From NCBI GenBank assembly GCA_002943765.1, contig PQWQ01000004.1, forward strand, positions 3,658,001 through 3,722,000: a DNA stretch of 64,000 nucleotides, given 5' to 3'. Made by a program: the position numbers and the translations under genes. Under the pieces are notes generated by a model, which was given only the letters and a program-made list of their open reading frames with translations, had not been told where the DNA came from and searched no databases. This document shows, piece after piece, positions 1-12,872 of this stretch. Numbering within the stretch: position 1 is the first letter of the stretch; every line of letters starts with the position of its first letter. Source of the stretch: Psoroptes ovis (Eukaryota > Arthropoda > Arachnida > Sarcoptiformes > Psoroptidae).

Positions 1-1340
1 TTTTGAACCGATTTGCCTCCCAAAAAAAAAAAAAAAAAAAAAAAACCTAATAATTTCAATGACAAAACAAAGAATTTTAAAAAAATAAAATTTTGATTCA
101 TTTTCCACATAATTCTTTGGGTAAAAAAGATATTTAAAAAATGAAAATATGTTGATGACAGGTGTTATTATTACCGTTGAATTATTGAAATGAAAATTTA
201 TTCACAAACAAATATAAACATGACCAATAAGCTTGAAGAATTCTGAAATGAATATAAATATAATATCTAATGTTGTTGTACCGAACAAGATAAATAACAA
301 AAAATTTGTCAACAAATTTCTGTTATTTGAATATAAATGCATATTATCAATACGGAAAAAAAATGAAAAATTCAATTCATTTTCATTCAATTTTCATCAA
401 TGATCATTTTGATTCAATGAATGAATTTGTGTCCAATTTTTTTCATTGACATTTTCGCTTATTTAGTCGCTCAATTTTGCTCCAAATAATATTGATGTGA
501 TGATGATGATGATGATGACATGAGAGAGAGAGAGAGAGAGACACGAAATGGACAATTTTTCATTTTATGACAAAATTTTTTTTTCTGTGAAATTTTCAAT
601 TTTCCTTTTGAATTTTCGTTCGTATGTTGTCACTAACCTACCTTAGTGAAAAAAAAAATAAATCTTGAAAACTTGACAATCTTAGAATGAAAAAATATCA
701 AAATGATGGTATTTTTTTTTTCGTCGATATTCCGAAAAATTTTCAGGTTTAGTTGTGTGTGGTGGACATTTGTCTGTGTGTGTATATGTGTGTGTACAGC
801 TGAGGCTATTGTTGTTTCGTTCAATTTCTTTTCATTTTTCTTTTTGGTGAGATAAAATTGAAAAAATTGAAATTGAAAATCTATCAATTTTAGGCCATTT
901 TCTTGATATTTTTTTTTTATTTTATTTCAGGGATTTTCTCGTATATCCTCTGTGTGTACACAATATTTTCTCCGATATTTATTGATACATGTAATAATTC
1001 ATATGTTGTTCATGAAAGGTTTTTCATATATTTTCATGTGTTTGGCCGAAGACATTGACAAGGTTTTTTTTTCATTATTATTCGGTCTTCGTTATTTCTT
1101 CTTCTCTTTGGTCTGTGTATGATAATATGGACCAGCAAAGAAATAATGATCATGATGATGATAATATGAAAAAAAAACAAATGGTTTTGCTTGGAAAGTT
1201 AGAAAAAACTATATATACCGGATATTCGTTTTATTATCAATAACTCGAATTTATTTGTTGACAAGAAGAAGAAAACAAAAAAAACAATTAATGATCATTC
1301 ATTCGTATCGACCGAATGAATGAATGAATGAATGAAAATA

Positions 1341-1423
1341 TTAGATTGTCCCATAAGTTCTTGCCGTTTTTTTCTAGATTTTATTTTATTCGAAAAATTG
1401 CAAGAACTTATGGGACGACTTAA
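1341..1423. mobile_element. mariner-like MITE hairpin, copy 1
   Basis: Terminal inverted repeats beginning TTAGATTGTCCCATAAGTTC and, on the other strand, TTAAGTCGTCCCATAAGTTC, flanked by TA on both sides. The centre is A/T-rich. There is no coding capacity. The ends resemble those of Tc1/mariner elements; the assignment is inferred from the TA target and the end sequence. Confidence 0.75.
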
Positions 1424-2400
1424 TATTTTCTAAGATATCTTTTATTATTTTGAAAATGTTGATAATAACATTGGGCCAATATGACCAAATAATATGTTGT
1501 AAACAAAAAAATTTGTTCAAAATAAAACTTTGGGGTTTTGTTGAAAAAAAAAATTTTTGAAATTGTTTAAACTCGATTATTATTTACCTTCAAGACAAGA
1601 ATGCTTGAAGCTAGACGAAAAATATCGAAAAATAAAGAATCAATTTTCCAAAAAATTGAAAAAAAAACAAAAACCAAACATGACAATGAATTGATGCTGA
1701 AGAAGAGCAAGAAGAAGAAGAAAAATAAAAGACTATAGAAACCAAGAGTGACCAAGAGATGAGAAAAAAAAATAGTCTTAAAATATATTCATTCAAAATG
1801 ACCGAATAAACCGTATATTACAATATTAATAATAATAATGAAATACAAGACACTGAACATTGAATATTATTATTACCCGAAATGTTTTTGTCTCTTATTT
1901 CTCTGCCTTTTCTCATAGGGGTGAAAGAAAATGATGCAAAAAAAAAATTTTACGAACAAATAAAAATGAACAATTACACATTGAATGAATGAATGAACAA
2001 TGAAAACATGAAACATGAATGTATAATGGGGAAAATCTGTTTTTGAGCACACATACACACATACACAAGAAAAAAAACATAAAATGGTCCAAATTTTCCT
2101 TGGTATTTTCGACCTAAATATGCAGATATTGTGGCAAATAAATGGAAATGTATGAATACGAAAATAAATGAATAAAATGAATCAAAGTAAATTAGTTAAT
2201 AAATAAATGAATGAATGAATGAATAAATGAATAAACGAGATCGAGAGAATGAAAAATACATGCAAATATATACAAGACAAACAACGACCATCGAAGAATA
2301 AACACCAGAAAATGTGTTTTATATGTCAAACATTAATAATGATGATGATTATATAATGGAATTCTTTGTTTTTTTCTGGCTCTTTCTGGTATTTTTTTCA

Positions 2401-2437
2401 TATTCCGGGGTCCATTTGAAAAATGAACCCCGGAATA
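2401..2437. repeat. short foldback with GC-rich arms
   Basis: Two 17-nt arms (2401-2417 and 2421-2437) pair with one mismatch around a 3-nt loop. The arm contains ATTCCGGGG, strikingly GC-rich for this region. It is unrelated in sequence to the MITE hairpins and continues into further inverted repeats at 2441-2510. Confidence 0.8.
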
Positions 2438-2441
2438 CAGA

Positions 2442-2510
2442 TTTTGGTGCCATAATATTAGTGAATATACGTATGAAAATACGTACCAAAATACTGGTTA
2501 GGCACCAAAG
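2442..2510. repeat. nested inverted repeats next to the 2401 foldback
   Basis: TTTGGTGCC at 2443-2451 pairs with GGCACCAAA at 2501-2509. ATTTTGGT at 2441-2448 can alternatively pair with ACCAAAAT near 2485-2492, and two TACGTA palindromes lie inside. Together with the 2401 hairpin this makes a compact cluster of competing foldbacks. Confidence 0.6.
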
Positions 2511-2769
2511 TATTGCTATTAAAATGATGATAATAATTAAACAAATTACCGGTGAATATATATACCCAAATGGTATAACGAAATGGTAAAATGATTGAAT
2601 GCCCGAGAATAATTATTCATGATAAATTCATGATTTTCAGAAATGATTGATTCAATTTTTGATTTGATTTTTAGATTTTCAATTTATTTATTTTTTCATT
2701 TATTCATTTATTTGTTTTTATTTGATTTGATTTGATTCAATTCAATTTTTTTACATTTGAATTTATTTA

Positions 2770-2849
2770 TTAGGTTGTCCCATAAGTTCTTGCCAAATTT
2801 CCAATCATTTTCTATGGAAAAAAAGACAATAACTTATGGGACATTCCAA
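2770..2849. mobile_element. mariner-like MITE hairpin, copy 2
   Basis: The left end is TTAGGTTGTCCCATAAGTTC, flanked by TA. The right arm is partly degenerate (AACTTATGGGACATTCCAA) and followed by TA. The core resembles the subfamily carrying the ATTTTCTA segment. Confidence 0.7.
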
Positions 2850-3675
2850 TATTTATTTATTTATATTCATTGTTTATTTATTTATTTTATACAATTTTTT
2901 TATTTATTTTATTTTATATTCACATAAATTTATTTGTATGTGCATGCATGAATGTGTGTGTGTATGTGTCTGTGTGTGTGTATGGCTGTGATGTATTAGC
3001 ACATCTGTATTCATCATCATTTTTGCTTGTAAATTTGAATTTTTATTTCATTTTTCTTCTTCTTCTTTTCAGCATCATTCTTCTCAGCAATTGAATTGAA
3101 ATTTCATTTGAATATTATTTCATTTGAATATTATATATTGTTTCTCTCGTCGAAACATGTTGTTTTTCTAATCATTTCTTCTTTCATATTTGATCCAAAA
3201 AACAAACGAAAAACAAAAACAAAATTCAAATTATAAAATGTTAATAATGTTAATTTCAATATTTCTTTAGAAAAACTACAAGAAAATAAAAAGAAATGAA
3301 TAAATATTTAAGAATATAAAAAATAAATATTAGTTTCATATTTTGTTTTTTCTTCCATATATTTTTGACGATTGATTGAATGAATCATGACGTAATTTAC
3401 GAAAAATGTAAATGAATATCAACGAATGATATATGAAACAAATGATGAAGAACGAAAAAATTAATGAGATTGAGTTTTTCATTTTCCCAAAATTATTTTA
3501 TATTTCATAAGAAATATGAATTTAAATTTATGAATTTAAATTTATAAATTTAAAATAATAATATTTGCTTTTTGCCTTGCCTTTTCTATGTTATTATTGA
3601 TTTCAAATAAAAGTCAAATAATGAAACGAAAAAAAAAGAAAAGAAAACAAGAATAAAAATAAATGTAAAGAAATA

Positions 3676-3755
3676 TTAGGCTGTCCCATAAGTTCTTGTC
3701 GTTTTTTGGATTGAAAAAAATTTAAAAAACGGCAAGAACTTATGGGACAACCTGA
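3676..3755. mobile_element. mariner-like MITE hairpin, copy 3
   Basis: TTAGGCTGTCCCATAAGTTC at the left and AAGAACTTATGGGACAACCT at the right, with TA flanks. The core is the A-rich type (GTTTTTT...TTTAAAAAAC), so the arms extend almost to the centre and the whole element can fold into one hairpin. Confidence 0.8.
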
Positions 3756-4277
3756 TAATAATAATAATAATAATGTCTTATTGGGTAGGATCAATTGACA
3801 AATTGGGAGAAATTGAAAAAAATATGTTTTTTTTTGCCCTGAAAACGAATATTTTTTTTTGCTTTTTCGCTTCTGTAAATATAAAATTTTGCCCATTCAA
3901 AATGAATGGGAATCATTGTGTTGCATCTAATGAATTTTAATCAATATGAGATATTATTAAAAAAAATCGAAAAAATCAAAATTTAAATTAGACTAAACAA
4001 AAAACCAAAGATGAAAAATTGAATAAATTCAAAAATTTTAAGAAATATATATAATGCAATTATCATTTTGGATCGATATCATTATTATTTCGAATAATAA
4101 TGGTAATGCAAATAATCATGATGATGATGATGATGATGTTAATGATTAATATGTGATGACATTTAAATGAATGAATGAATGAATGTTTTTGTGTGTGAGA
4201 ATCACAAATAAATTCCCGAATGTTTCCCCAAATAGCTCCTTATTCACATTCTTTTTTTTTTGGTCAATAATTTTCTA

Positions 4278-4358
4278 TTAAATTGTCCGAAAAGTTCTTG
4301 CCGATTTTTGCAATGATTATCTACGATATAACCAACAAGAACTTATTGGACAACCTAA
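4278..4358. mobile_element. mariner-like MITE hairpin, copy 4 (second core type)
   Basis: Ends TTAAATTGTCCGAAAAGTTC and AAGAACTTATTGGACAACCT with TA flanks. The core contains TGATTATCTACGATATAACC, shared with copies at 7943, 9613, 12793 and 19945, which defines a second core type. Confidence 0.75.
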
Positions 4359-5213
4359 TACATTGAAAATTGAAATTTTTTCTTTTTGATTATTCAAAAA
4401 ACTATTAGAAATATTGAATATGACCAAAAATTTGAAGATTAATTGAATTGATTAATTTTCTTATTTCGTTCATCATTCATTTATTCATTCATTTATTTCT
4501 TGAATGAATCTAAAAAAAGAGTATTAAAAGATCAAAACAAAAAAAAAAAAAAAATCATCGAAAACGAAATCATTTATTTCATTTTGATATCAATTAATTT
4601 TTCTTTTGGTTTTTGTGTATTTTCTTCTATTTGGTATTGATTATTATGATAATTATTATTATTATTATTACCGTTACTATCATTTGTAATCATCATTGTT
4701 GCTGTTGTTAAGGTTATTTTATTTGGATTCAATTCAATTTCAATTCATTTTATTCATTGTTGTTGTTGTTTTCCTATTTCATTTTCATATATATATCTAT
4801 GAGAATTATATATATATAATACAATGTAATAATAATTTATTAGAAATTTTGATTAATTTTCGATTTTCCAAATGAATTTGTATGTGATGGGTTCGTGTGT
4901 GTGTGTGTATGTGTGTATTATATACTCAAATTTATTCGAATAAATAATAAGAACCGAAACAAAATAAAGAAGAAATTGAATATAGTATTGAATTGACCAG
5001 AAATTAATGAAAATTATTATTATCCACCATTTTCATTTTTCATTTATTCTTATTCTACAAATACAATATATATTCATTCATTGTACAAATTCAATGAATA
5101 AATGAATAAATGAATGAATGAATGAATGAATGAATGAGAATAAGAAATACAGCAAAAAAAAATGAGACAAAGCCACCAAAACTGGCTTCATCATTCATTG
5201 AATAATAAGAATA

Positions 5214-5256
<43 letters not shown>

Positions 5257-7045
5257 GTTATGATAATGAAAATTGAAAATGGTAATGAATGAATAGAAAA
5301 TCGAAATGAAAATAATGAATGTTTAAATGAATGAAACATGCCAAAACCAAATAATAATAAAAGAAAAACCAAAAAAAAAAAAAAAAAAATAAATAAAATA
5401 AAAATAAGAAAATAAGAAAAACTAACCACAAAAAAATAATATTTCAATCAAATTGACAAATTATTATGTCAACATAAATGAAATGAATCAAATAAAATGA
5501 AATGAAATATAGCTTGAATTACTTGTATTTTTGAATCTGAAAAAAACGATGGAGAAAAGAAAAATATAATGAATAAATAAATGTGTATTTATTTATTTAT
5601 TTATTTGAATGAATAAATAAATGAATAAATAAATAAACACATATACATTTTGAATGAAAATGACAACACAACATATTAATCCCTTTCACCGATCAAGTAA
5701 TGATTAGTAGTGAAAATTAGTGAAAATTACTTTATTTGTTATTTATTAATGTGATATATATTGATCACATAAATTGACAACATATGAATCGATTAAGAAA
5801 TGCACGCTAAATTCGATGAAAATTCAAAATTATTTCAAAGTTATTTTAGATTTTCATACAAATTAATGCATAAATGATGACACAAATATTGAATAAAATT
5901 TCAAATCATTGAATATGAATAAATAAAAAAGGTCTTAGGTCAAATCATTGTCATACACATTCAATTCAATTCAATATTATTATCATTTGAAAAATCAATC
6001 AATTTCAACGATCATACACTTTGATAAATTTGAATAAACATCAAACATCAAACAACAACCAACCAACTACACCCTTGTAAATAAATCAATGAACGTTGAA
6101 AGCGTTGAAACTACAAAAATATTCAAAAAATATGGCCTTAGAAAAATTATAATCGATTTATTCACTGTTTTATGACTTTTCATGGGAAACTATAAAAAAT
6201 TTTGAATAATATGAAATTTGAATCACATCATAATGATCATTATCATGATGATATGATGATGATGATGATAATGATATGATAATATGAATGCTCTCATTTC
6301 ATGTTTATTTTCATGTTTTGATTTCTATGAATAATTTTTGAAATGAATTTCAGCATCATTTTTAAAAAAAAATCATTTTTTCGGAATTTAAATCTATTTA
6401 TTTGTTCATATTTTCTATTGGGCTGCTTTGGTTGTTTGTAAACAACACTGAGACAAAACATTTTGAAAAAATCAAAATTTGAAAAATCAAAATTTTTTCA
6501 GAAATAAATGAATTGAATTGAATTTTCAAAACAAAACTAGATAAAATGATGATAGATTTAGTGGAAGAATATTTATTTTTTCATGTCGAAATTCATTTCA
6601 TTTTCTAAAATATCATCGGTTTTTCAGTCAATTGTCGAAAGCATTGAATTGATATCTATGTATGTAATATTTACCAATGAATAACCCTCAAAAAAAAAAA
6701 AAATTTCCCAACAAAATGTTTTTAGAGAGAGAGATAAATACCCGAAAATCTACCAAAAAAAAAACATTGAAAGAAATATAAGAAATAATGAAATAAACAT
6801 TTTATGAATGAATAATACAAACAAATCATTGAAGATCATCATCATCATTATGATTATCTATTATTATCATTATTTTGAAATATGAAACAAGTGAATTAAT
6901 GTGAAATAGTGAAATGGAAATGAGAGGAAGAATGAAAATGAAATCAAAAATAAAATAAAATAAAACAATACAATACAATAATGGATTCAAAAACTGAAAA
7001 AAAATACAAAATACAAAATACAAATATCTATTATGTGTTTATATA

Positions 7046-7127
7046 TTTGGATTGTCCCATAAGTTTTTGCCATTTTTTAAATGAAAAAATCATTCAAAAA
7101 ACGGCAAGAACTTATGGGACAACCTAA
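7046..7127. mobile_element. mariner-like MITE hairpin, copy 5
   Basis: Left end TTTGGATTGTCCCATAAG, right end AAGAACTTATGGGACAACCT, with TA flanks. A-rich core type, with AAAAAACGGC in the right arm. Confidence 0.75.
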
Positions 7128-7330
7128 TAATATTTGTATGTATAATTGATGTTTTTTTTTTGCTTTTGTTTGTTTGTGTTTGTGTGTGTGTGTAATTCAT
7201 TTGTTTTGTGTTTGTGTGTGTGTATTTGCTCTTTAATTTTGCCATTTTTGTTTTGTTTAAATTTTTTTTTGGGCCTGAAAAAAACAAATTTCTTCAAGAT
7301 TAAATTTCTTAAAGCATATATACAAAAATA

Positions 7331-7362
7331 TTAGGCTGTCCCATAAGTTCTTGCTGCTTTTT
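7331..7362. mobile_element. MITE half copy (left arm only)
   Basis: TTAGGCTGTCCCATAAGTTC preceded by TA, with no matching right arm in the next 150 bases. This is a truncated copy of the same hairpin family. Confidence 0.65.
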
Positions 7363-7498
7363 AAATTATTTGAATTATTTATACGAATCTCAAAAAGGTC
7401 AAATTTGAATCAAAAAAAAAAAGAAAAAATCCATTAATAATACATATATTTTCATTATTGTTATATTATTCATTTTAAAAAATGAATACATGTGCATA

Positions 7499-7529
<31 letters not shown>

Positions 7530-7942
7530 ACGCATCATGTATCATCATCAATAGCAAGCATCGTAAGTGGTGTACTAAGAATACTTTATATTTGTGCATT
7601 ATTTAACCAAGTAATTTTTTTTTTTCATTTTTCAATGATAACACCATACACAGAGATTGAATGAAATAAATGGAAATGAAAAAACAACAAAAACAACGAA
7701 AACAAAACGAAAAAACAAAAATTTTCCATGTATTTTCAATGTAAAATAGAAATCATTAAAATATTATCATTATTATTGCATATACAATACATTAAAAATG
7801 TTAATATTTTGAAATGTAATATTTAAATCTATGCAAAAAAAAAATTTGAAAAAAATAAATAAAATTTGAAAAATGAAAATTGTTCAAAAACACTATTGTT
7901 ACATTGTTATTATTGAAAATTGTTATTATTATTATTAATATA

Positions 7943-8022
7943 TTAGGTTGTCCCATAAGTTCTTGCCGATTATATCGTAGAAAATCATTGAAAAATCGAC
8001 AAAAACTTACGGGACAACCTAT
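7943..8022. mobile_element. mariner-like MITE hairpin, copy 6
   Basis: TTAGGTTGTCCCATAAGTTC at the left and ACTTACGGGACAACCTAT at the right, with TA flanks. The core is the second type in reverse orientation (TATATCGTAGAAAATCATTG). Confidence 0.78.
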
Positions 8023-9488
8023 TAAAAATGATCATTATCATTTTTAATATTATTATTATTATTATTATCATCAATAGCTTCATCATATCAGATGATAATC
8101 ATCAAAATTATTACCCTAGAAAAGCATCACTGCTTTGATGATTGATGATAAATAAATAAATGAATAAATAAGAGAAGCAGCAATAATAAATGATTTATAA
8201 TTAATTTTTAATCAATAAATGAATATGAATGAATCGAGAATTTGTTCATTATTTCATTATTTTCCTATTAATTTTCCATTATTTCATTTCACTTCATTTT
8301 TTCAATTTTCAATTGTTTTCCAGGTATATTTTTCACTATCTCTGAATTGATGAGGTTTGTACTGCTTGGAGTGTTTGTTTATAAATATTTGCATAGATTT
8401 TTCTATTAAATTTTTTTTTTATATTTCTCATTATCGAAAATTCTCGCTGGCCATTGTTTGCTTTTTGTTAATTTATTTTCATTCATTTATTCATTTATTT
8501 CATTTATTTTCTCATTCATTTATTGAATTTTACCTGGAAAAAATGATTATCATCATCAAAATTCAATGAATAAATAAATACTTTTTAAAACACAAAAAAA
8601 AAAAAAAAAATTTCAAAGCATTTGGAAACAATGCTCGAAATATATATATATTCCATATACTGTAAATGACTATAATGATAAATTTTTTTTTCGATTTGCT
8701 TTAGGCCATTTAATGATTATTATTAGTTTTATTTTTTTTTTTTTTTATTCACCAGTATTCTCATCATTATCATCATCATTATTATTATCATTTAGCCAAA
8801 CAAATGAATAAACAAAAATTTTTGTACCGAAAAAATACATTATTTTTCAATGTTGTGTTGTGCTTCACACACAATTGATCATCGAAATCATTCATGAAAT
8901 TCATTTTCAAAAATACTTTTCAAAGTAAAATACTTTTGAAAATGATCAAAAAAAAAGAAGAAGAAAATAATGATGATATTTTCAACAACAGTAATAATGA
9001 TGATGATGATAATAATAATTTGAGTGTTAATAATAATAATTCGAGCAAATAATTGAAAATAATCAAAAGAAAAAACAGCAAAACATCAATGATATTGACA
9101 TGAATTGTTGAAAAAACTTTGATGAAATTGTAAGCCAAACAAACAATGGATGTTCAGGTAAAATTCATTAGATTTACATTTTCAATTTTTGATGATGATG
9201 ATGATGATAATTGATTGCCAAAACAATGATAAAATTAGTGAAATCAATTAATTAAAAATTAAAAAAAAATAGACAAAATTGTCACATGTCATTTTTTTTA
9301 ATTGGCCAAATTTGTTAAATTGTTTGTGTACGTTGAATTTGTGCGTGAGTTGGCATACATGTAATTGGCCTCTAATCATAATCTGTTATTAATTGTTAGT
9401 TTTAATGTTTTTGGAGATATTTAAAAGCTGTCCATTTTCATCATTTTTTTTTCAAACAAAAAAATTAAAAATTCTCCAAAAAAATATA

Positions 9489-9572
9489 TTAGGTTGTCCC
9501 ATAAGTTTTTGCTGTTTTTTAAATGAAAAAAAAAATTTAAAAAACGACAAAAAATTATGGGACAACCCGAAA
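9489..9572. mobile_element. mariner-like MITE hairpin, copy 7
   Basis: Left end TTAGGTTGTCCCATAAGT, right end TTATGGGACAACCCGAA. The core is A-rich and near-palindromic. The right end has decayed, so the exact boundary is uncertain by one or two bases. Confidence 0.72.
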
Positions 9573-9612
9573 TATATTCAAAAACATTATTTTGACATAT
9601 TTTTTTTCAATA

Positions 9613-9693
9613 TTAAGTTGTCCGAAAAGTTTTTGCCGAATTTTCAATGATTTTCTACGATATAATCGGCGGAAAACTTTGCGGACAGCCTAA
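9613..9693. mobile_element. mariner-like MITE hairpin, copy 8 (second core type)
   Basis: Ends TTAAGTTGTCCGAAAAGTTT and AAACTTTGCGGACAGCCTAA, with TA flanks. The core contains TGATTTTCTACGATATAATC. It lies only about 40 bases from copy 7, so two different subtypes inserted almost side by side. Confidence 0.75.
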
Positions 9694-10506
9694 TACATAT
9701 GTTTAAATTATGATACATATGTTCATTATTCATTTATGCATTCATCCATTAATAATAATAATTATTATTATTATGGCTGTATTTACATATATTTGAATAT
9801 ATTTATATTTGAATATGATTGTATTTGTATTTGACATTTATTTGTTTTCATTTTTCTTCGTTTGTTTTCGTTTGTTTTCGTTTCATTTTTGATAAATATA
9901 TATTTTTCTTTTCATTGATTCATTGATTCATTGAATATAATAATAATAATAATATTTCATTATTTTTCGAATGAATATGAATAAAATTCAGATCAATTCA
10001 TTTCATTTCATTTTTTTTCTTTGGTTTCTTTGGTTTTTCTCTCAAATTCAATGTTTGCATTTGTTTGCATTTATGTGAATATAAGAAGAATCAAAGGACC
10101 AAAGAACCGATGAATAAATGTGGTCGCCATTTGTCCCTATTGTTTGTCCCTGTGTGTGTCTGTGTGTATGAATATATTCAGTATTCATGGATGTGTGATT
10201 GCAATATGTGTTGCAGACAAGTATTATTATTACTTTGATTACATTCTTTTGATTATTATTTTTTGAAATCAAATAAAAAATTTTTAAAATTTTTAAAATT
10301 TTGTTTGTGTGTCTGTGTGTGTGTGAAATGTGAATACGAATACTAATACGAATACGAATACGGCAGTAGCCCAAAAAGAATGAATGTAAAAAAAATTTTT
10401 GAATCGATCAAAATAAATATTGAAACAATACAACAAAAATTGTGTGAGAATTTTTGAAAAAAATGAAAAATTCAAAAATTCAAAAAATCACAAGAATCTT
10501 GAATTA

Positions 10507-10588
10507 TTAGATTGTCCCAATAAGTTCTTGCCGTTTTTCAAATGAAAATCAATCTAAAAAACAGCAAGAACTTATTGGGACAATCCAA
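10507..10588. mobile_element. mariner-like MITE hairpin, copy 9 with matched insertion in both arms
   Basis: Left arm TTAGATTGTCCCAATAAGTT, right arm AACTTATTGGGACAATCCAA. Compared with the other copies, both arms carry the same extra base (CCCAATAAG), so the two arms still match each other. Confidence 0.75.
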
Positions 10589-11244
10589 TTGAACGAAAGG
10601 TTGCTTTGTTAAAAGTTGAAATAAAGAATCGTCATACATATACTGTACATGAGAGTTATACATTTTAAAAATTTTCAAAGTTGTAATAACACTAATAAAA
10701 TTCAGTACAGTATCATTACACCAAGCACACACACACACACATACAACAATATCTATGACATTTTATTTTATTTTATTTTTTAATTTTCTTATTTTTTTTA
10801 CCATCATTATTTGTAAATGTTTATCTTATATGTGTGTGTGTGCGTGTGTGTGTATTGCTTGTTTATTTATTTATTTATTTATTTATTCATTCATTCATTT
10901 GTTTTGTTTTGTTTAATATGTCTTTATTCATCATCACTAGCTTTTCGTTCAATTCGTTCAGTTCTTTCGGTCTATTTTGGCTTTTGGCCTATTGCACAAT
11001 ATTGCCCACCAAATAAACCAGAAAAGAAAATGAGAAAATTTTTCAAAATAAAAAATAAATATAAGTAAATAAATCAATAGAATAAGTAAAAATAATAATA
11101 ATAATAATAAAACAAATAGAAATAGGGAAAATGTGAATGAAATATCAATACATTTGATTAAATAAATAAATAATATTATGTGTATGTGTATGTGTGTGTG
11201 TATGGAATCATTGAAAATAAGAATTGAAAAAAAAAATAAAAATA

Positions 11245-11294
11245 AAAATAATCTGAAATATCATAGAATATTAAATGATATTTCAGATTATTTT
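11245..11294. repeat. perfect 20-bp inverted repeat with 10-nt loop
   Basis: AAAATAATCTGAAATATCAT at 11245-11264 is exactly complementary to 11275-11294. The arm sequence is unrelated to the MITE ends. No TA target duplication is evident. It could be a decayed foldback element or a structured transcript; nothing in the sequence decides between them. Confidence 0.85.
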
Positions 11295-11487
11295 CAAAGG
11301 AAATTCATTCATTGAATTTGTATTTTTTTTTTTCTTGGGTCCAGCATCGATGAAATTGTGAAATGACTGTGAAATTGTTTGCAATGAATACAAGATTGTC
11401 CATAATACGATATTCAAAGAATGAAACGAAATGAAAATATAATTTATTCACGATTTCGACGACAGAAGAAAAAATTCATGAAAATCT

Positions 11488-11560
11488 AAAGCTATACATT
11501 GAATCGAAAATTTTGAAAAAAATCGAAAAAATCTAAGGCTATCTATAGCCTTTGGAAATT
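11488..11560. repeat. CTATAGCC-type degenerate repeat fragment
   Basis: Contains AAAGCTATACATTG and CTAAGGCTATCTATAGCC, recalling the motifs of the tandem repeat at 52.2-52.5 kb. The similarity is short and was judged by eye. Confidence 0.4.
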
Positions 11561-11564
11561 TTTC

Positions 11565-11596
<32 letters not shown>

Positions 11597-11840
11597 AATA
11601 CCACGAACAAGTCAACGTTTTGTGAAAATTTCATTAACAAAGATTTTTTTTTTAAACAACAACAAATTCAATTCAATCAATCAAAATTGAATTGTTTGAT
11701 TGAAGAAGAGCTGAAAAAATGTATTTCCTCGAATAATGATTGAAAATTACAATTCACATTAAATCGATTTCGAATTGTAATTATGTTAGCGATCAAGATT
11801 ATATTACAAATAAAATTTGAGAAGAAAAAATATATATATA

Positions 11841-11923
11841 TTGGGCTGTCCCATAAGTTCTTGCCGATTTTCGAGTAAAAAAAAAACATTTAAAAAACGG
11901 CAAGAACTTATGGGACAATCTAA
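11841..11923. mobile_element. mariner-like MITE hairpin, copy 10
   Basis: Left end TTGGGCTGTCCCATAAGTTC, right end AAGAACTTATGGGACAATCT, with TA flanks. The right half of the core is the A-rich type. Confidence 0.78.
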
Positions 11924-12792
11924 TATATCTTTTACAATAAAATTCAATAATATCAATAATAATAATAATATTAATAAAAATAATGATAAAAGTTTTAAAA
12001 TCAAAATGCTGATAATGCAAATATATATATTTTCATTGAATTTTACTAGTAAAAAAATGCTGCTTGTTCTTTTTTTTTGTTTCATTGTAATCATAATGAT
12101 TATAACGATATAATAATAATAATCATTATTATTATTATTACTATGATCATGATATTCCCGTATTATTATTATTATTATAAAGATCATCATCAGTATTCTG
12201 TTCTCTTTTGAATTTCGCAAAATGACCATTCGCTACTGTTGAATTTCGAGTGTTTCAAGTGTTTTGTTTGTTACATTGGATTGAATTTGATGTTACAATT
12301 GATTTTTGAAAAAATTGAAAAGTATCAGTAGTATTTGAGCTCACACACACACACACACAAAAAGATGCTGATAACATTTGTTTTTCTCCGATTTTTTTTT
12401 GCGATTCAGGTCTCGTTTACTACCCTCGTTTACTCATGTTCATAAGTTCAAAGAGAAAAATTTTGAATTTTAATTTGAAATTTTTCTTCTTCTTGCTTTC
12501 ACTACCAAAATCGATCAATCAATCAATCAATCAATAATTTTTTTGGGGTAAATTTTCAATTGTCAATTGATCGATTGATCGATTGTCATTATTTGAATTG
12601 TTATTATTATTTTTCGTGAATTGAAACTGAGTGAAAGTTTGAAGAAAAAGAAAAAATTTTTGTTCAAAAATTTTTTCAATTATTTATTATCGATTGATTG
12701 ATCGACTATTGTCATCATCATTTCATTTCTGTTACATTAATGATAAGATTCATTTCTAATATTTTTTTTTTCAAATGATCAATTGACAATTA

Positions 12793-12872
12793 TTGGGTTG
12801 TCCCATAAGTTCTTGTCGATTTTCTAATGATTTTCTACGATATAACCGGCAAGAACTTATGGGACAACTCAA
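12793..12872. mobile_element. mariner-like MITE hairpin, copy 11 (second core type)
   Basis: Left end TTGGGTTGTCCCATAAGTTC, right end AAGAACTTATGGGACAACTC, with TA flanks. The core contains TGATTTTCTACGATATAACC. Confidence 0.78.

Noticed and set aside
5091..5447. 118-codon minus-strand frame rich in Ile and Phe
   Set aside because: It is the translation of (AAT)n, poly(A) and (TGAA)n repeats; not a protein-like composition.
10817..11068. 83-codon frame ending in FGFWPIAQYCPPNKPEKK
   Set aside because: Starts in a (TG)n and (TTTA)n repeat; no splice context or family match.
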